Part shown: positions 45,429-57,300 of the stretch, piece by piece
Position numbering within the stretch: position 1 is the first letter of the stretch
How the letters are laid out: each line of letters begins with the position of its first letter
Assembly (NCBI RefSeq): GCF_963678635.1
Contig: NW_026971418.1
Coordinates: 62,001 to 126,000 of the forward strand
Length of the DNA stretch: 64,000 nt
Source of the DNA: Symsagittifera roscoffensis
Taxonomy: Eukaryota; Xenacoelomorpha; Acoela; Convolutidae
Direction: 5' to 3'
The notes under the pieces: model-generated
What the model saw: only the letters and a program-made list of their open reading frames with translations
Database searches by the model: none
What the model was told of the DNA's origin: nothing
Program-made: the position numbers and the translations under genes

Positions 45429-47219
45429 GCCGACAAGTTGGATCCCTCCACCGCTCAAATTCCCACCCAGCAAATCTCCAAAACCCAGTCCCATTTAAAC
45501 TACTTTTCGCTTTCCCCCCACCTGATTTTGCAATTATTAACATACCATCTAGCACGAGTTCAGGCACTAACTCAGATGTTTCAGTTTTTCATACTATTTC
45601 ACAATTTAATGACTCAGACCTCGAAACTCCCGACGAATTTGCCAGCTCTGAACCCTCTCCTTCCACCTATTCCCAAACCATCCCTTCACATTTTTCACAA
45701 CCCCCTTTTAACCCATCAATGCCAGTCGTCCACTATCATCCCTTTCCACTCCCTCTCATGCATCCCAAGTCACCCCAACATATACCCCATCCCTTTCTGA
45801 CAGATCAACCAATAATTCCCCAGATATTCCACAAATTTCCCCAGAATTAGATAATTAAATTACCCTTCAACAGCAAATTATCCATCCCCATACTCTTATC
45901 ATACATCATCTATCATCAATAACAACATCATCCGGCCCACCCACACCTACACCGCTATCAGATTATACTCCATCATTAAACCAATCCTCCACTTCAACAG
46001 AAACATCCTCTAGCACTAACCGAGCTTATCGCACTTTCAAACGAAAGTTTCTAAATCACCCATTTACACATAAGCCAGGCACAGCTAAAAAATATATTGA
46101 TCATGCACAACATAAAAATACTAAAACCTTTCTCCAAACTAACTTACCATCATTTCCTCAATACACCTTGAATACACCTACTACTAATGACGACACCAGA
46201 AATTTTGTTGACGAACACGTCTTAATGCCAACACTACATTGGACATCATACTATCACTACACTAACCCTCTTTACCTACCACTTTATAACACCATAACGG
46301 ATAATGAACAATGCAAAAATATGTTATACAGACTAACAACAGCACTCACACCACGTCAATTCTCATACGTTGGATTTAAAAAACTACTGAAAACATTCAC
46401 CGCACCCCGCGCTAATGAATTATCTATCGAATATTATGATCACAACATCATACGCCCTAACCAAGACCAATTTTTAGACGACGACCGCTTTGCTAACCCA
46501 CAACTAACAGAAAAATTTTTCATCACAACACCATATTTATTTACACTTAACATTTTTGAACACAATCACATCATTTCCGAAGCCCTTATTGACACACAAG
46601 CCTTCCAAAGTTTCCAAGATAAATTTAATTTATTTAGACTAACCTTCCACTTTCTTACACCACAAGAACGAGATCTGCACTGCTCCCACGATATTATGTT
46701 ACACGATAAACAGACACATACTTACACATATTATCGCTTTATACAAAATCACTTTGATTTACATACACCCTCACGACAACCCCACCATCGTTTTCAATTC
46801 ATCAACTCAAAGTACACATCACCGTTTTTTCTTAATTTCACTTATTGTATCAAGAATACGAACCTCCACGGCATCCTCCGTAACTACGACCCGTCCACCA
46901 AATGTACATATTTTGCCCCATCACAAAGACTTTCCAGGACGAAGAATCCAGACCCCTCCTCATCCCGCATGAATTCCTACAACCCATTGAAGTTCCCATT
47001 CTAGAATTCATCCATAACACTAAATATAATCATAAACTTTACAATCTAATCCAGAGCACACCTCATGAATTCGCAGTAGGCACCGAAGAATTTAACATCA
47101 TCAAAGCACTTCAATTGCTTTAGCCACTGCTAGAAACTAAAAACATCATTCGCATATTATTAACATCATCCGATCTAATCCAAGACCTCTTCCCACATGG
47201 CTTCTTCCCCGAAAATTAA
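45425..47219 (+). pseudogene. Last ORF (601-aa family), broken
   Basis: Opens MSRQVGSLHRSNSH like copy 1. A TAG at 45848-45850 and later frame changes break it. The segment 46168-47004 is open for 278 codons and closely conserved. The gene ends at TAA 47217-47219, followed after one base by GTAAGT. Confidence 0.85.
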
Positions 47220-48876
47220 GGTAAGTATATTTCAATTACATTCACTAATGAATATATATTTAACTAACCATTCTTCATAATGTTACACTTCATTTTTCTA
47301 GTCTTCTCACCACCATCATCTACAAAACGAAAAAAGACAAACAAAAATATAAACTCATTAATTAAAACTACAAACCATTTAAAAGTTATTTGCCAAAACA
47401 ATTTCAATATACTAAAACTTTTTCACTATATAATGTCATAAAATTCATTCAAATGTAATAAATTAATTTATAAATTCTTCACCACAAAAGCAGTAAAATT
47501 ACATACAATGAAAATTTATAATTTCAATTTCCCCAAAATGTAGTAAAAATTCAGATTCAAGCAGAAAATTTATAAGTTGAGAAAACAGTACTAACCTTTT
47601 CATTCATTCGCACAAGACTTCTATCCAAACTCGCACAGCTCGCCCACGAAGAATTGTTTAAAATAATGATGTTATGTTCCAAGCTTTCAATAACAACAAC
47701 TCTCACTAACGATAACAAGTTTCCAACTTTTCTTTAACCCGGTTGGAATGGAATTATACCTTATACTAAACTAACCAATGCAAATGACTAAACACCACAA
47801 ATCATGAGTAAGAAAAGAACACCAACGGTACCCAAACCGGATTAACCCAGCTTAAAACTGGATAATTTATTCTTTTGAAGACTATTATAAAGCCAACGAA
47901 AGAAATAAGAAAACCCAAAAAAGTCGAAAGACAAACCCAAACCAAAAACAATTTGATTTTTGAAAAAAGGACACAACCATAAGCAACATAAGAAAGCCCA
48001 GAAAAAACTACCATATAATGTTAACACAAAATAGGACCCCTCAAAGAAACCGCACGAAATCATACTCCCACTCCTGGCCTAACCCACCAGAGAGGACGTC
48101 TTGAGCATGCTCTATAGCCGGCCTAACCCACCGCGCTACATCCACGCTTTGTGACCACACTTTATTTTTAATAAGGGTGAGTAACTCTTCAAAATAACTG
48201 AACTAAAATAAAACGCTTTTGTGAAAAAATTTAACCAAGATCATAACTAAAAAACAATTAACTAAAATCTATAATATGTAAATCATAATATGCAGTATAT
48301 AGATCACACACGACAACAAGGACGAACATCCAAAGACTAGACGATCCCATCACAGCCTGAACAAAAAGAATGGCTATAAACCACAACCGACATGCCGTTC
48401 ACAATCACGACTCAAAGGATTTAGAGTACGACTTGACTTCGCAGCAAAGGATTTCATTGAACCAGACCAATGACCACCTCGATGTTCAAGTATACGTACA
48501 GATCCGAGTAACAGGGCATACCTTCCAAACACGAGCTTCACGCCATTCCTAGACGAGGTTGATCACAAACAACTCTCCACAAATGCTAACAAAACTGACA
48601 TAGCAAAGCATTTTGGATTCTGAAATCTAAACAATTTCATTAAGGATCACATTCGTTGACAAACGACAAGAAGATAACTTCCTATCCCTAATTCCAGCGT
48701 TCTGAAACTTTTCTCTTAAAGAGAAATTATGTCGACGGTTCTAGTCTCCTGGACCTCTCTTCTCCAGGGGAAAAGAAAACGAAAATGATTTTCACCACAT
48801 ACCAACGTTCATCATCCATCCTCCAATTGCAGAAGAAAAGAGATAGAACTCAAAAACTCTGTAAACCCCGGATGGG
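47220..48876 (+). other. 3' noncoding region of copy 2
   Basis: About 1.66 kb between the last stop and the 3' LTR. It starts with a candidate 81-nt intron (47221-47301). Bases up to about 48000 match 1-745 of copy 1 in reverse complement. Short open frames near 47800-48060 on the minus strand are shadows. Confidence 0.65.
47221..47301 (+). promoter_or_regulatory. Candidate short intron after the last stop codon (copy 2)
   Basis: GTAAGTATAT at 47221 and a T-rich acceptor TTTTTCTAG ending at 47301 correspond to the copy 1 signals at 742 and 657. Confidence 0.45.
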
Positions 48877-49285
48877 TGGAACCTGATCTAAACTACATTT
48901 TATTATTTATGATTTAGACATTTTACCACTGTAAAGTATTTAATATTAACCAATCACAATCCATCTAACTAACTACCAACTAATTTGTAAGTGCTGAAAT
49001 TACTTGTAATTTCAGCACCAGAGAGATTTGAATTTAACTTAGAAAATAGTTGCCTCTCCCGAGTACTTCAGCAGCCGCAACAATACCAGTATGCTCTAGA
49101 TCTATTGAGCCTAGCAGAGACTAGTTAAACACCCTGAGACTAGTAGTTATAAGAGTAAGACTAGGATCGGTATTAGACTAAGAAGTTGCACGAATCTGCC
49201 CGGCCGAAAATAAGATAGCGTGACGAGCAGACGGTGTACCCTATCCGAAATTACTCTATGAGATAGACCCCCATATCTAAACTCA
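48877..49285 (+). repeat. 3' LTR of copy 2 (409 bp)
   Basis: Same ends as the 5' LTR. The bases just before it are CCCCGGATGGG, so only a short purine run serves as polypurine tract. The palindrome at 48991-49018 is perfect. Confidence 0.95.
48991..49018 (+). repeat. Perfect LTR palindrome
   Basis: GTGCTGAAATTAC and its exact reverse complement GTAATTTCAGCAC, separated by TT. Confidence 0.7.
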
Positions 49286-49289
49286 AATG
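49286..49289 (+). repeat. Target-site duplication AATG, right
   Basis: Directly follows the terminal CA of the 3' LTR and matches 29561-29564. Confidence 0.8.
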
Positions 49290-50679
49290 TGCAAGCTTTT
49301 ATAAACTTGCAGACTTCACTCATAACAAAGAGGGAAAAAAAGACTTCAACATCCTTTGCTCAAAACTTAGTATGCAAAAATTTAAATCAAAACTAGTTTT
49401 TTTTTCAGTAGAAATGATCAATATAAGATTCAAAATAGTGTCAAACTTTACTTCGGCATTTTTCTGAAAGATCCTGGTCATACAATTTTGTATAAGAGAA
49501 TTGAGAAAGTAGCGTTTTCGCTCCTTAATCAATAAATAAATAGAGTGTTGTACAATATATATGCTGAATAGTAATTTTTTGGATATTCGGGTTGAATTTT
49601 TATTCAATTGATTTTAAGTCAATTTATGTAGATCGAATCTATTTTTAAAATTTAAGTTCAAACTCAAACGAAACTGTAAAAGAAGATGAGAGCCAATTCA
49701 TTTTAATCTAAAGTTATTTCTTGGCAACTGGGTTGGAACTTTTGATTTTTCTGATTCATGGAGAGCGATGATTGATTTCAAAAGGCAATTGTTTCCATAC
49801 GCATCATGGAACATTGGGTATGAAAATCCGAAATGTCAGAAAAGGATAATTATGCATCAACTGCATTACCATAAGGCAAACTACTACCATTAAGTAATCT
49901 GCGTTCCAAACTCTACTTTTCTCCATCTATTCAAACAATTTTCTGTTGCCGCGCAAAAGCATGTAGGAAGACAATTAAGCTAAGGAGCGAATTGGCATAG
50001 AGTGGGCTAGTAAAAGGGGGGGGGGGGGTAATTGACTTTTCTAAGAAAAGTGTTGACCGGATAGTTTTCTTTTGTTCACACGCTCTACGCAGATAACAAA
50101 GAGGGCTTCGGAGGAAGATTAAAGCTATTTGATTAAAAAGATGTCGTAAAAAAGCGATTCTTTGGTTGTCGCGACGAGTTTCAATTTCGAATATTTGTTG
50201 TTTTTCTGATTCATATACATACATTCAATGATATTGTATGTTTGACTTCATTTGCTCGAATAAGTTTAAATGATGGTTTATTCTAAACTGAAACATTTTA
50301 TCTGATTATGCAACACAAACTGAAACGGACAATTTTGTTTCAGTGTTTCGTGGAACCATGTTCAGGTAATATCGACAGCAATAAACTGACAAACGGCTGC
50401 TTCTGATTGCTTCCAGAAACTCCAGTATGTCGTTCCAGGTGGGTGTTTAGATAGTAATGATTTCAGGTCTATGTGTGACTGGTACATGGACTTATATTTT
50501 CCCGATTGGTTGGAAAACAATACGCCCAGAGGAGTTTACCTGGTACCTCCTCTACCTCTATCAATGCCTCCCAACCCGCCTGAGGGATCTTCAGGGGGTC
50601 AAAAATCCGACAATGTCGGATACAAACGTACATGAATTTCAGAATTGAACAAAAATCAAAAACCGAATAACTTGTTTTC
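49290..50679. other. Intergenic DNA, no gene recognised
   Basis: Contains a poly-G run near 50016-50029. Open frames here are short and show no domain. Confidence 0.4.
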
Positions 50680-52695
50680 GTGCAAAAAATCCAAAAATAC
50701 GCCGTAGAAAATGAATTGCTAATGTTCATTTTTCACGGACTTGCTGTTGACAAATTGCAATGGGACATCATTTTAACAGCTGCGGAACATAAAATGCCTT
50801 CCGAATGCTTGGACAACTTGCGAAATAATTCTAAAATTAAATTCAACTTAGAAGGTTTCCCTGAAAACTTAGAGATTGATTGCATGACTATTGACCCAAA
50901 AATGGAGTTGTCTTGTGGGAGATCAAAAGTCGCAGTTTTCAAGGTGAAGCGACGAAAGGTTTCAAAAAAATCAAGCTGGCCCACGAACAGTTGAACAGAG
51001 ACGAGTTATTTGTTTCTTGGATTTCACAACATTTCTGCTCACCGAGTCCTGCTGTTATAACAAAAAAATGTTGCCTTAACTGAAGACGAAATCTCAGAAG
51101 ATAAAAACCTTGAGTTTCAAAAATTTCGCCAATCTTACAAAGTTCTAGATGCTTCGATACTGCGAACATGGGAGAGTTTTTCGAATTGGTTTCGATACGA
51201 GATCGAATCTGAAATTCCCAGTAATTCGGAACAAACATACAAAACACTTGTTCCCATAATGGTTGGCATAAACGTTTCGGTTTCAGTAAAATGCGAGAAC
51301 ACAGCTGAAGTTCGACCAACAAAAACTTTTTTTGAAAATCCTTCTCATGCGAAAGCAGTGCAAAACTGGATTCAGAAATTTTTGAAAAAAAGTTATGGCG
51401 AGACAACTAGCCGCGCACCGACGTGATTCCGATATCTGAGCTATCGTTCGTAAAAAACTCAAAGTCTTCGAAGCTTCTTTCCTTGACCCCACGGCAACAA
51501 GAAGTCCTAAGTTCTTCCAATAACGGAACGAAGCTAATAATGGGACGGTAGAAACAGGAAAACTAATTTGAATCTTCATAAAATCATTATTTTGTGTAAA
51601 ACACAACCGAACGACAAAATAATTCTGCTCTGCAGCAGAAAATTTACCGAGTCGTACTGTAAAATGCTGGAGGACAACAGAAATTCATGTCAAAGGCTAA
51701 TGGTGGATGGTCGTAGTGATAAGACGAAGGGATTTTCGAAACGCGTATATTTCACGCAGAAGTTAGACGGATATTACAAAGGCAAATTCCTCGAGCATGC
51801 GTACGACCCGCTATTTTCAGATCTTCAAACAAAACAGCGCATGAACACAAAAGCTTTTCGTCAAAAGCAAGTCATCATTGGGGGAACGGATTGTTTTCTA
51901 GAAGCTTTAAATATCTTGGCTCAAAAGTTTGATAGGAAAAAGAGATGTCAGACACAAAAAGAGACATCAGAGACAGCTTGCTTGGTTATGAAAACACATA
52001 TGGTCATTGATGATTTTGATGTACGCGAAGTTTGTGAGAGCACATTGAATCCCTTAAGTCTTTTAACCAGCAATAAATGTCTTATCTGGTTAGTTACTGA
52101 CATCCACCAATCAAAACTTCCAAAGAAGCCAAAATTAATGTGCATGGAATTGATGTCGTCAAAAAGTGTTGAAGTTTTTATTCTCGAAGAAGTTCTACGA
52201 AACACGGTTCAAATTAACCAAAAGACCCACCGACTCGTTGAATGCATGAATGACAAACTAGAAGACGACGGGCAAGTTTCCCCTGGCACTTAAATACATA
52301 TAAAGCAAGGATCTAATTTCCAGGGACTTGCGATAACTATTTTTGAGCTTGCAGATGTAAGGAGAGGTGTATTTGTAGCGTTCATTCTAAGTCAAAAGTT
52401 GAAAGAAGGAATGGGAGCTGGTGACATTCGTTTTTTGACATTTCACAAAAAAAAAAGTTTTCGTGAAGTGGGGGAAGCCATTCGCCTGAGGTGTCCCGAG
52501 TTTTTGTCGCAACTGGAAAATAACGATGAAACAGAAGTTGACTGGTCCAGTTTTAGTTCGAGTATTGGAGACTCAAAGTCATTCGAATGGGAGAGGGTTA
52601 TTATTATTGACAAGCAGGTAGCTGGGTATTTAACCCAGGTATCGAAAATTGAATTTAGGAGACCAAAAGTTATAGGCAACCGATTGAAGCCTTGA
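50680..52695 (+). pseudogene. SF1-type P-loop NTPase/helicase-like protein (possibly Schlafen-like), frameshifted
   Basis: Several overlapping frames together resemble one protein. A segment near 51460-51545 reads LSLTPRQQEVL then KLIMG, and after a one-base shift RKTNLNLHKIIIL, which fits a Q-motif and Walker A of SF1 helicases. Further on are IILLCSRKF (beta-strand), HMVIDDFDV with LIWLVTDIHQSK (Walker B-like), EEVLRNTVQI (the Arg-bearing motif) and EWERVIII near the end. This order resembles the C-terminal helicase-like domain of Schlafen proteins; the assignment is by remembered pattern only. Frame breaks lie near 50940, 51062-51068 (A run), 51540 and 52293, and an in-frame deletion lies near 52366. 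Introns could explain some breaks, but no good splice sites were seen. Confidence 0.4.
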
Positions 52696-53690
52696 CCTAA
52701 GCAACAATTACGCAATTGTAGCGAATAAAAGAAAAACACTTTTTTTTCTAAGCCGATGTGACTCTTCGTACAGTTTCAATCGCTGTTCGACTAATATTTC
52801 TATGGTCTGTATAATATGGTTTACCTAATGACCGTGTTCAAAATCAAAAGAACTGAAGTTTAAAAAAAGCAGATTTCAGAAATGTTTTACTGGAGTTTTC
52901 ATGTCAAATTTAAGTTACATTTAAGAAAAATTTTTACTGAAATATTTAGAAACTTGGCAATTTGTTTTCCAAAGAACCCACCTGCAGTTTTTTTCAATTA
53001 AATGTCTCGTTATCATAGTCCGATTGTTATGAAAAATTGGCTTTCCGACTATTTTTGACATTTAACGTTTTCGTATTTGCCTTACTCGGTACACTATAAA
53101 AAACATGCTTACGCAATTTGTGAGAAGAAGAGACTGATTTTTGAGAAGACATATCTTCTTTGGATGACTTCAAAATCAGTAATATATCTCAGTGATAGAT
53201 ATTAAAATTGAGTAAGAACGTTTTATTTGGGTTTGTTTTGTTTTTTTTTCCATGCAAAACAAGGAACCACAAACAACCATCGGATTGGGTTGACTGAGAT
53301 ATCAAATTGAAGCCCTCCTAGTCGTGATTTGAGTGTCCATAAAAATACTTCAAAATTGTTCCGGTGTCGAGAAAAACCGGTCTGGATTTTTGAGCTTTAC
53401 CTAATTTTGATCGATCAAAGGGAGTTGAGCGAAGAAAAAATTCGTTAAATAGGTATGTGACTTTAGCTGACAAGAACGTATTTTTTAATAAAATCTATCT
53501 AAAGCTTAATTTGGTGCTTCTTTTGAAAGGAACTTTGTTTAAAATGCGCAAAAAATTGGAAAAACTTGAAGTTTAATTTTTGTTCCGATTTTTGATACGA
53601 AAGTAAGGGAATAATTTGCCTCGGGGTGGGTTTTTTTTCTTCAGACAAGTTTCGACTTTTTAGCTAGCCATTTTTGACGGAATTTTTAAA
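51935..53690 (+). repeat. Tandem duplication, unit 1 (~1.75 kb)
   Basis: ATGAAAACACATATGGTCAT at 51988 recurs at 53739, an offset of 1751 bp. The unit covers the second half of the NTPase-like gene and about 1 kb of 3' flank. Confidence 0.8.
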
Positions 53691-55470
53691 TCTCGAAGTC
53701 CGACCCGAGAAGAGCTATCAGAGACATCACGCTGGGTTATGAAAACACATATGGTCATTGATGATTGTGATGTAAAAGAAGTTTGTAAGAGCACATTGAA
53801 TCTCGTAAGGCTTTCAACCAGCGATAAAATTCTTACCTGGTTACTTACTGACAACCACCAATCAGAATATCAACTGACGGACAACATAACGCAAATTGAA
53901 AAATTGAAGTCGTCAAAAAATGTTGAAGTTTTATTCTCAAAGAAGTTCTACGAAACTCGGTTCAAATAAGCCAAATGACGCGCCGACTCGTTGAAAGCAT
54001 GAATGGCAAACTAAAAGACGGCGGGCACGTTTCTACTGGTTTTTTGATAGATGTAAAGCAAGGATCTAATTTCCAGGGACCTCTGATAACTATTTTTGAG
54101 CTTACAGAAGTAAGAAGAGGTCTAGGTCAACCAATTGACAAAACTAAATTTATAGCGTTCATTCTAAGTCAAATGATGAAAGAAGGAATGCAAGCTGGTG
54201 ACATTCATAATTTGGCAGATGAACAAAACAAATTTTTTCGTGAATTGGGGGAAAGCATTCGCCTGAGGTGTCCCAAGTTTTTGTCGCAACTGGGAATTAA
54301 CGATGAAACAGAAGTTGACTGTACCAGTTTTAGTTCGAAGATTTTTGAGATAAAGTCATCCGAATGGGAGAGGGTTATTATTATTGACAGGCGAAACAGT
54401 GATTCTATAATGGTATCGAAAATTGAGTTTAGAAGACCAAAAGTTATAGGCAACCGATTGAAGCGCTGACCTAAACAACAATTACGCAATTGTAGTGAAT
54501 AAAAGAAAAACACTTTTTTTTTCTAAGCCGAGAGGACTCTTCGTACAGTTTCAATCGCTGTTCGACTAATTTTACTATAGTCTGTATAATATGATTTACC
54601 TACTGGCCATGTTCAACGTTTTATCAAAATCAAAAGAACTGAAGTTTAAAAAAAGCAGATTTCGGAAATGTTTTACTGGAGTTTTCATGTAAGATTTAAA
54701 TTATATTAAAAAAAAAGTTTACTGAATTCTTTAGAAATTTGGCCATTTGTTTTCCAAAGAACCCACCAGCAATTTTGTACAATTAAATGTCTTGTTATCA
54801 TAGTCCGATTATTATGAAAAATTTTCTTTACGACTAATTTTGACATTTAACGTTTTCGTATTTGCACTACTCGGTACACTATAAAAATCATGCTTACGCG
54901 ATTTGGGAGTAGAAGAGACTGATATTTAAGAAGACATATCTTCTTTGGATGACTTCAAATTCAGTGATATATCCCAGTGAGAGATATTAAAAATGGGTAG
55001 GAACTTTTTATTTGGGTTTGTTTTGTTTTTTTTTCCATGCAAAATAAGGAACCACAAACAACCATCGGATTGGGCTGAGTGAGATATCAAATTAAAGCCC
55101 TCCCAGTCGTGATTTGAGTGCCATTAAAAATATTTCATAATTGTTCCGGTGTCGAAAAAAACTGGTCTGGATTTTTGAGTTTTACCTAATTTTGATCGAT
55201 CAAAGGGAGTTAAGCGAAGAAAAAATTCGTTAAATAGGTATGTGACTTTAGCTGACAAAAACGTATTTTTTATTAAAATAGATCTAAAGCTTAATTTGGC
55301 GCTTCTTTTGAAAGGAATTTTGTTTAAATTGCGCAAAAAATTGGAAAAACTTGAAGTTTAATTTTTGTTTCGATTTTTGATTCGAAAGTAACGGAACATT
55401 TGTGATCGGGATGGGTTTTTTTGTTCAGACAAATTTCGACTTTTTAACTAGCCATTTTTGACGGATTTTT
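53691..55470 (+). repeat. Tandem duplication, unit 2
   Basis: Second copy of unit 1 with scattered substitutions and indels, ending in the dispersed repeat core with GGCTAGTT-like sequence (AACTAGCCATTTTTGACGG). Confidence 0.8.
53695..54469 (+). pseudogene. Partial duplicate of the SF1-like NTPase gene (C-terminal half)
   Basis: Equivalent to 51940-52695 and begins after the Walker A region, so it lacks nucleotide-binding capacity. One missing T near 53930 shifts the frame, splitting it into 53739-53969 and 53975-54469. It reads through the position where unit 1 has a stop at 52293 and keeps about 24 bp that unit 1 lost, so both derive from a longer common form. It ends RPKVIGNRLKR. Confidence 0.5.
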
Positions 55471-55920
55471 TTTTATATCATTCGAAAAGTATTGTTGTTC
55501 TGAGCTTATGTTCGAAAAGATATTTCACCTGTGGTCAATTTTCGTAAAGTCACGGGGGTTTAAAGATGGCCCTTTTCGGCCAATTTGGGACAATTAACGC
55601 GCGATATATTTCGCGCTATTAAAGCGAAAGCGGAGAGTTAATCCGTCTTAAAAATCGTTCCAAATTGATTGAAAGAAGCTTGTTTGCCATAATTTATTTG
55701 TTACAAGGAGCGAAATTTCTCCTTTTGTACTTAATATGGCGTGTGGGGGATGATTATTATAAAAAAAATCAAATCTTAGAAAAAAAAATTTTCATTTTGT
55801 TTTATTTCATTCGATTTCTTAAATGTTATTACTGCTCCATAAACATTAGAAGGCGGTCGGAACATTCAGGGCTTTGTCCTGATACGAGCAGTCTTCTTTT
55901 AATTGTTGTCAACTGTTGTC
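55365..55920 (-). repeat. Dispersed repeat copy
   Basis: Same order of blocks as 25490-25865: GGCTAGTT core, GGGACAATTAACGCGC, TATGGCGTGTGGGGGATGAT, and GTCGGAACATTCAGGGCTTT. Confidence 0.6.
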
Positions 55921-55951
55921 GATAATGCCTTTTTTTGCTAACTTGCTGCGC

Positions 55952-56355
55952 TTCTATGTAGTTCTCTCATCACACCTTGCACATGAATCGACCATAATTT
56001 GAAGAAACTAATAATTTGCAGATACTTTTTGTAATTTTTGTGAAATATTCTGCCCTACTTCTACAGCAACCGGCAATTTTTTCTAAAAACTGGAAAAGCA
56101 TTAGCATCATCTGTTCTTGCAATATGAGTGGCAATGAAGTTCTCTTCAAGTAGTTTCTATGTAGTTCTCTTCTATGTAGTTCTCTCATCACATCTTGCAC
56201 ATGACTCGACCATAATTTGAAGAAACTAATAATTTGCAGATACTTTTTGTAATTTTTGTGAAATATTCTGCCCTACTTCTACAGCAACCGGCTGTTTTTT
56301 CTAAAAACTGGAGAAGCATTAGCATCATCTGTTCTTGCAATATGAGCGGCAATGA
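55952..56355 (+). repeat. 218-bp tandem duplication
   Basis: CTTGCACATGA at 55976 and 56194 start matching tracts through TGTTCTTGCAATATGAG. The junction has three copies of CTATGTAGTTCTCT. Two short minus-strand frames over it are copies of each other. Confidence 0.7.
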
Positions 56356-56384
56356 CATGATCCCTAAAAACAGAACAAGACTGG

Positions 56385-56870
56385 GCGTATCAAGGCGAAG
56401 CCTTGAATGTTCCGACAGCCTTTTCAGGTCTATGAAGCAGTAATAACATGAAATTTTTGTAAAAATCATCTCCCCACACGCCAATTAAAGTATAAAGTGA
56501 TAAATTTTGCTCCTAGTAAGAAATCAATTATGGCAAACTAGCTTCCTTCTACCAGTTTGGAGCGATTTATGAAACGGATTAAATCTTCGCTTGCGCGTTA
56601 ATGACTCGAAATAAAGTGCTTGTTTATTGTCCCAAAATGATCAAAAAGCAATGTGCCTCATATTTTAACGAAAGATGATCACGCGTGAAATATCTTTTCA
56701 AATTTAAGCTCTGGATTACATTACCTTTCGAATGATAAAAGAAAATTACGTCAAAAATAGCTAGGTTAAAAGTCAAAATTTGTCTGAACAAGAATGTACC
56801 ACCCAAAGCACAAATATTCCGTTGCTTTTGTAACGAAAGTCGGAACAAAAAGTAGTGGAACAATAATACA
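56385..56870 (+). repeat. Dispersed repeat copy, plus orientation
   Basis: Contains AGCCTTGAATGTTCCGAC, the CACACGCCAATTAAAGTATA block, TTGTCCCAAA, GATCACGCGTGAAATATC and GCTAGGTTAAAAGTC, the reverse of the 55365 copy. Confidence 0.6.
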
Positions 56871-57072
56871 ATTAACTAATGAAAACTTCGCGAGAGCCGA
56901 AAATATTAAAAGCTTAATCACTTGATCTATTTGGTCAAAAACCTATATCGTTTCTTCACAACAAAAATTTCATCTTAAGACTAGCTTCAAGTTTTGATAT
57001 TCAATTCATACAGTAATCTTTCAAAAAAGAAAAAACAGCAAAGAAAAATAGAAAAATAAAACAAAGTTAAGA

Positions 57073-57300
57073 TCAGTAGCGGATTTAGGGGGAGGGGGCT
57101 CAGACGTGCATCCCCCGCTCAGGGATGCGACCCCCAAACGATCCCTTTGTACTATTTTGGCTGACTGACTTTGAAATTTTTTCAAAGGCGCTTTCGGCGG
57201 CAATCTATACTAATTTTGAAGGGGGAGCGAGCGCCGAAATAATGCAATTTTTGGTCTAAATTTTCCAACAGTGCCTGAAAACACCATTTTTATTTTTTTT
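57073..57300 (+). mobile_element. hAT-like non-autonomous element, truncated
   Basis: Begins CAGTAGCGGATTTAGGGGGA after AAGAT and continues with the GCGCTTTCGGCGGCAATCTA block of the array units. No right end seen. Confidence 0.5.

Larger units (their letters stand above)
29565..49285 (+). mobile_element. Giant env-bearing Ty3/gypsy retroelement, copy 2 (complete ends, coding capacity lost)
   Basis: Complete element of 19,721 bp with 409-bp LTRs and a 4-bp duplication AATG on both sides (29561-29564, 49286-49289). By hand count the LTRs differ at about 16 of 409 positions, about 96% identical, so the insertion is not recent. Gene order equals copy 1, but every large gene carries stops or frameshifts. 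The RT has lost about 13 bp including the first catalytic Asp, and env has an internal tandem duplication. Confidence 0.95.

Noticed and set aside
50016..50029. Poly-G run as a structured regulatory site
   Set aside because: It is a single homopolymer without further G-tracts nearby, so a quadruplex function is not supported.
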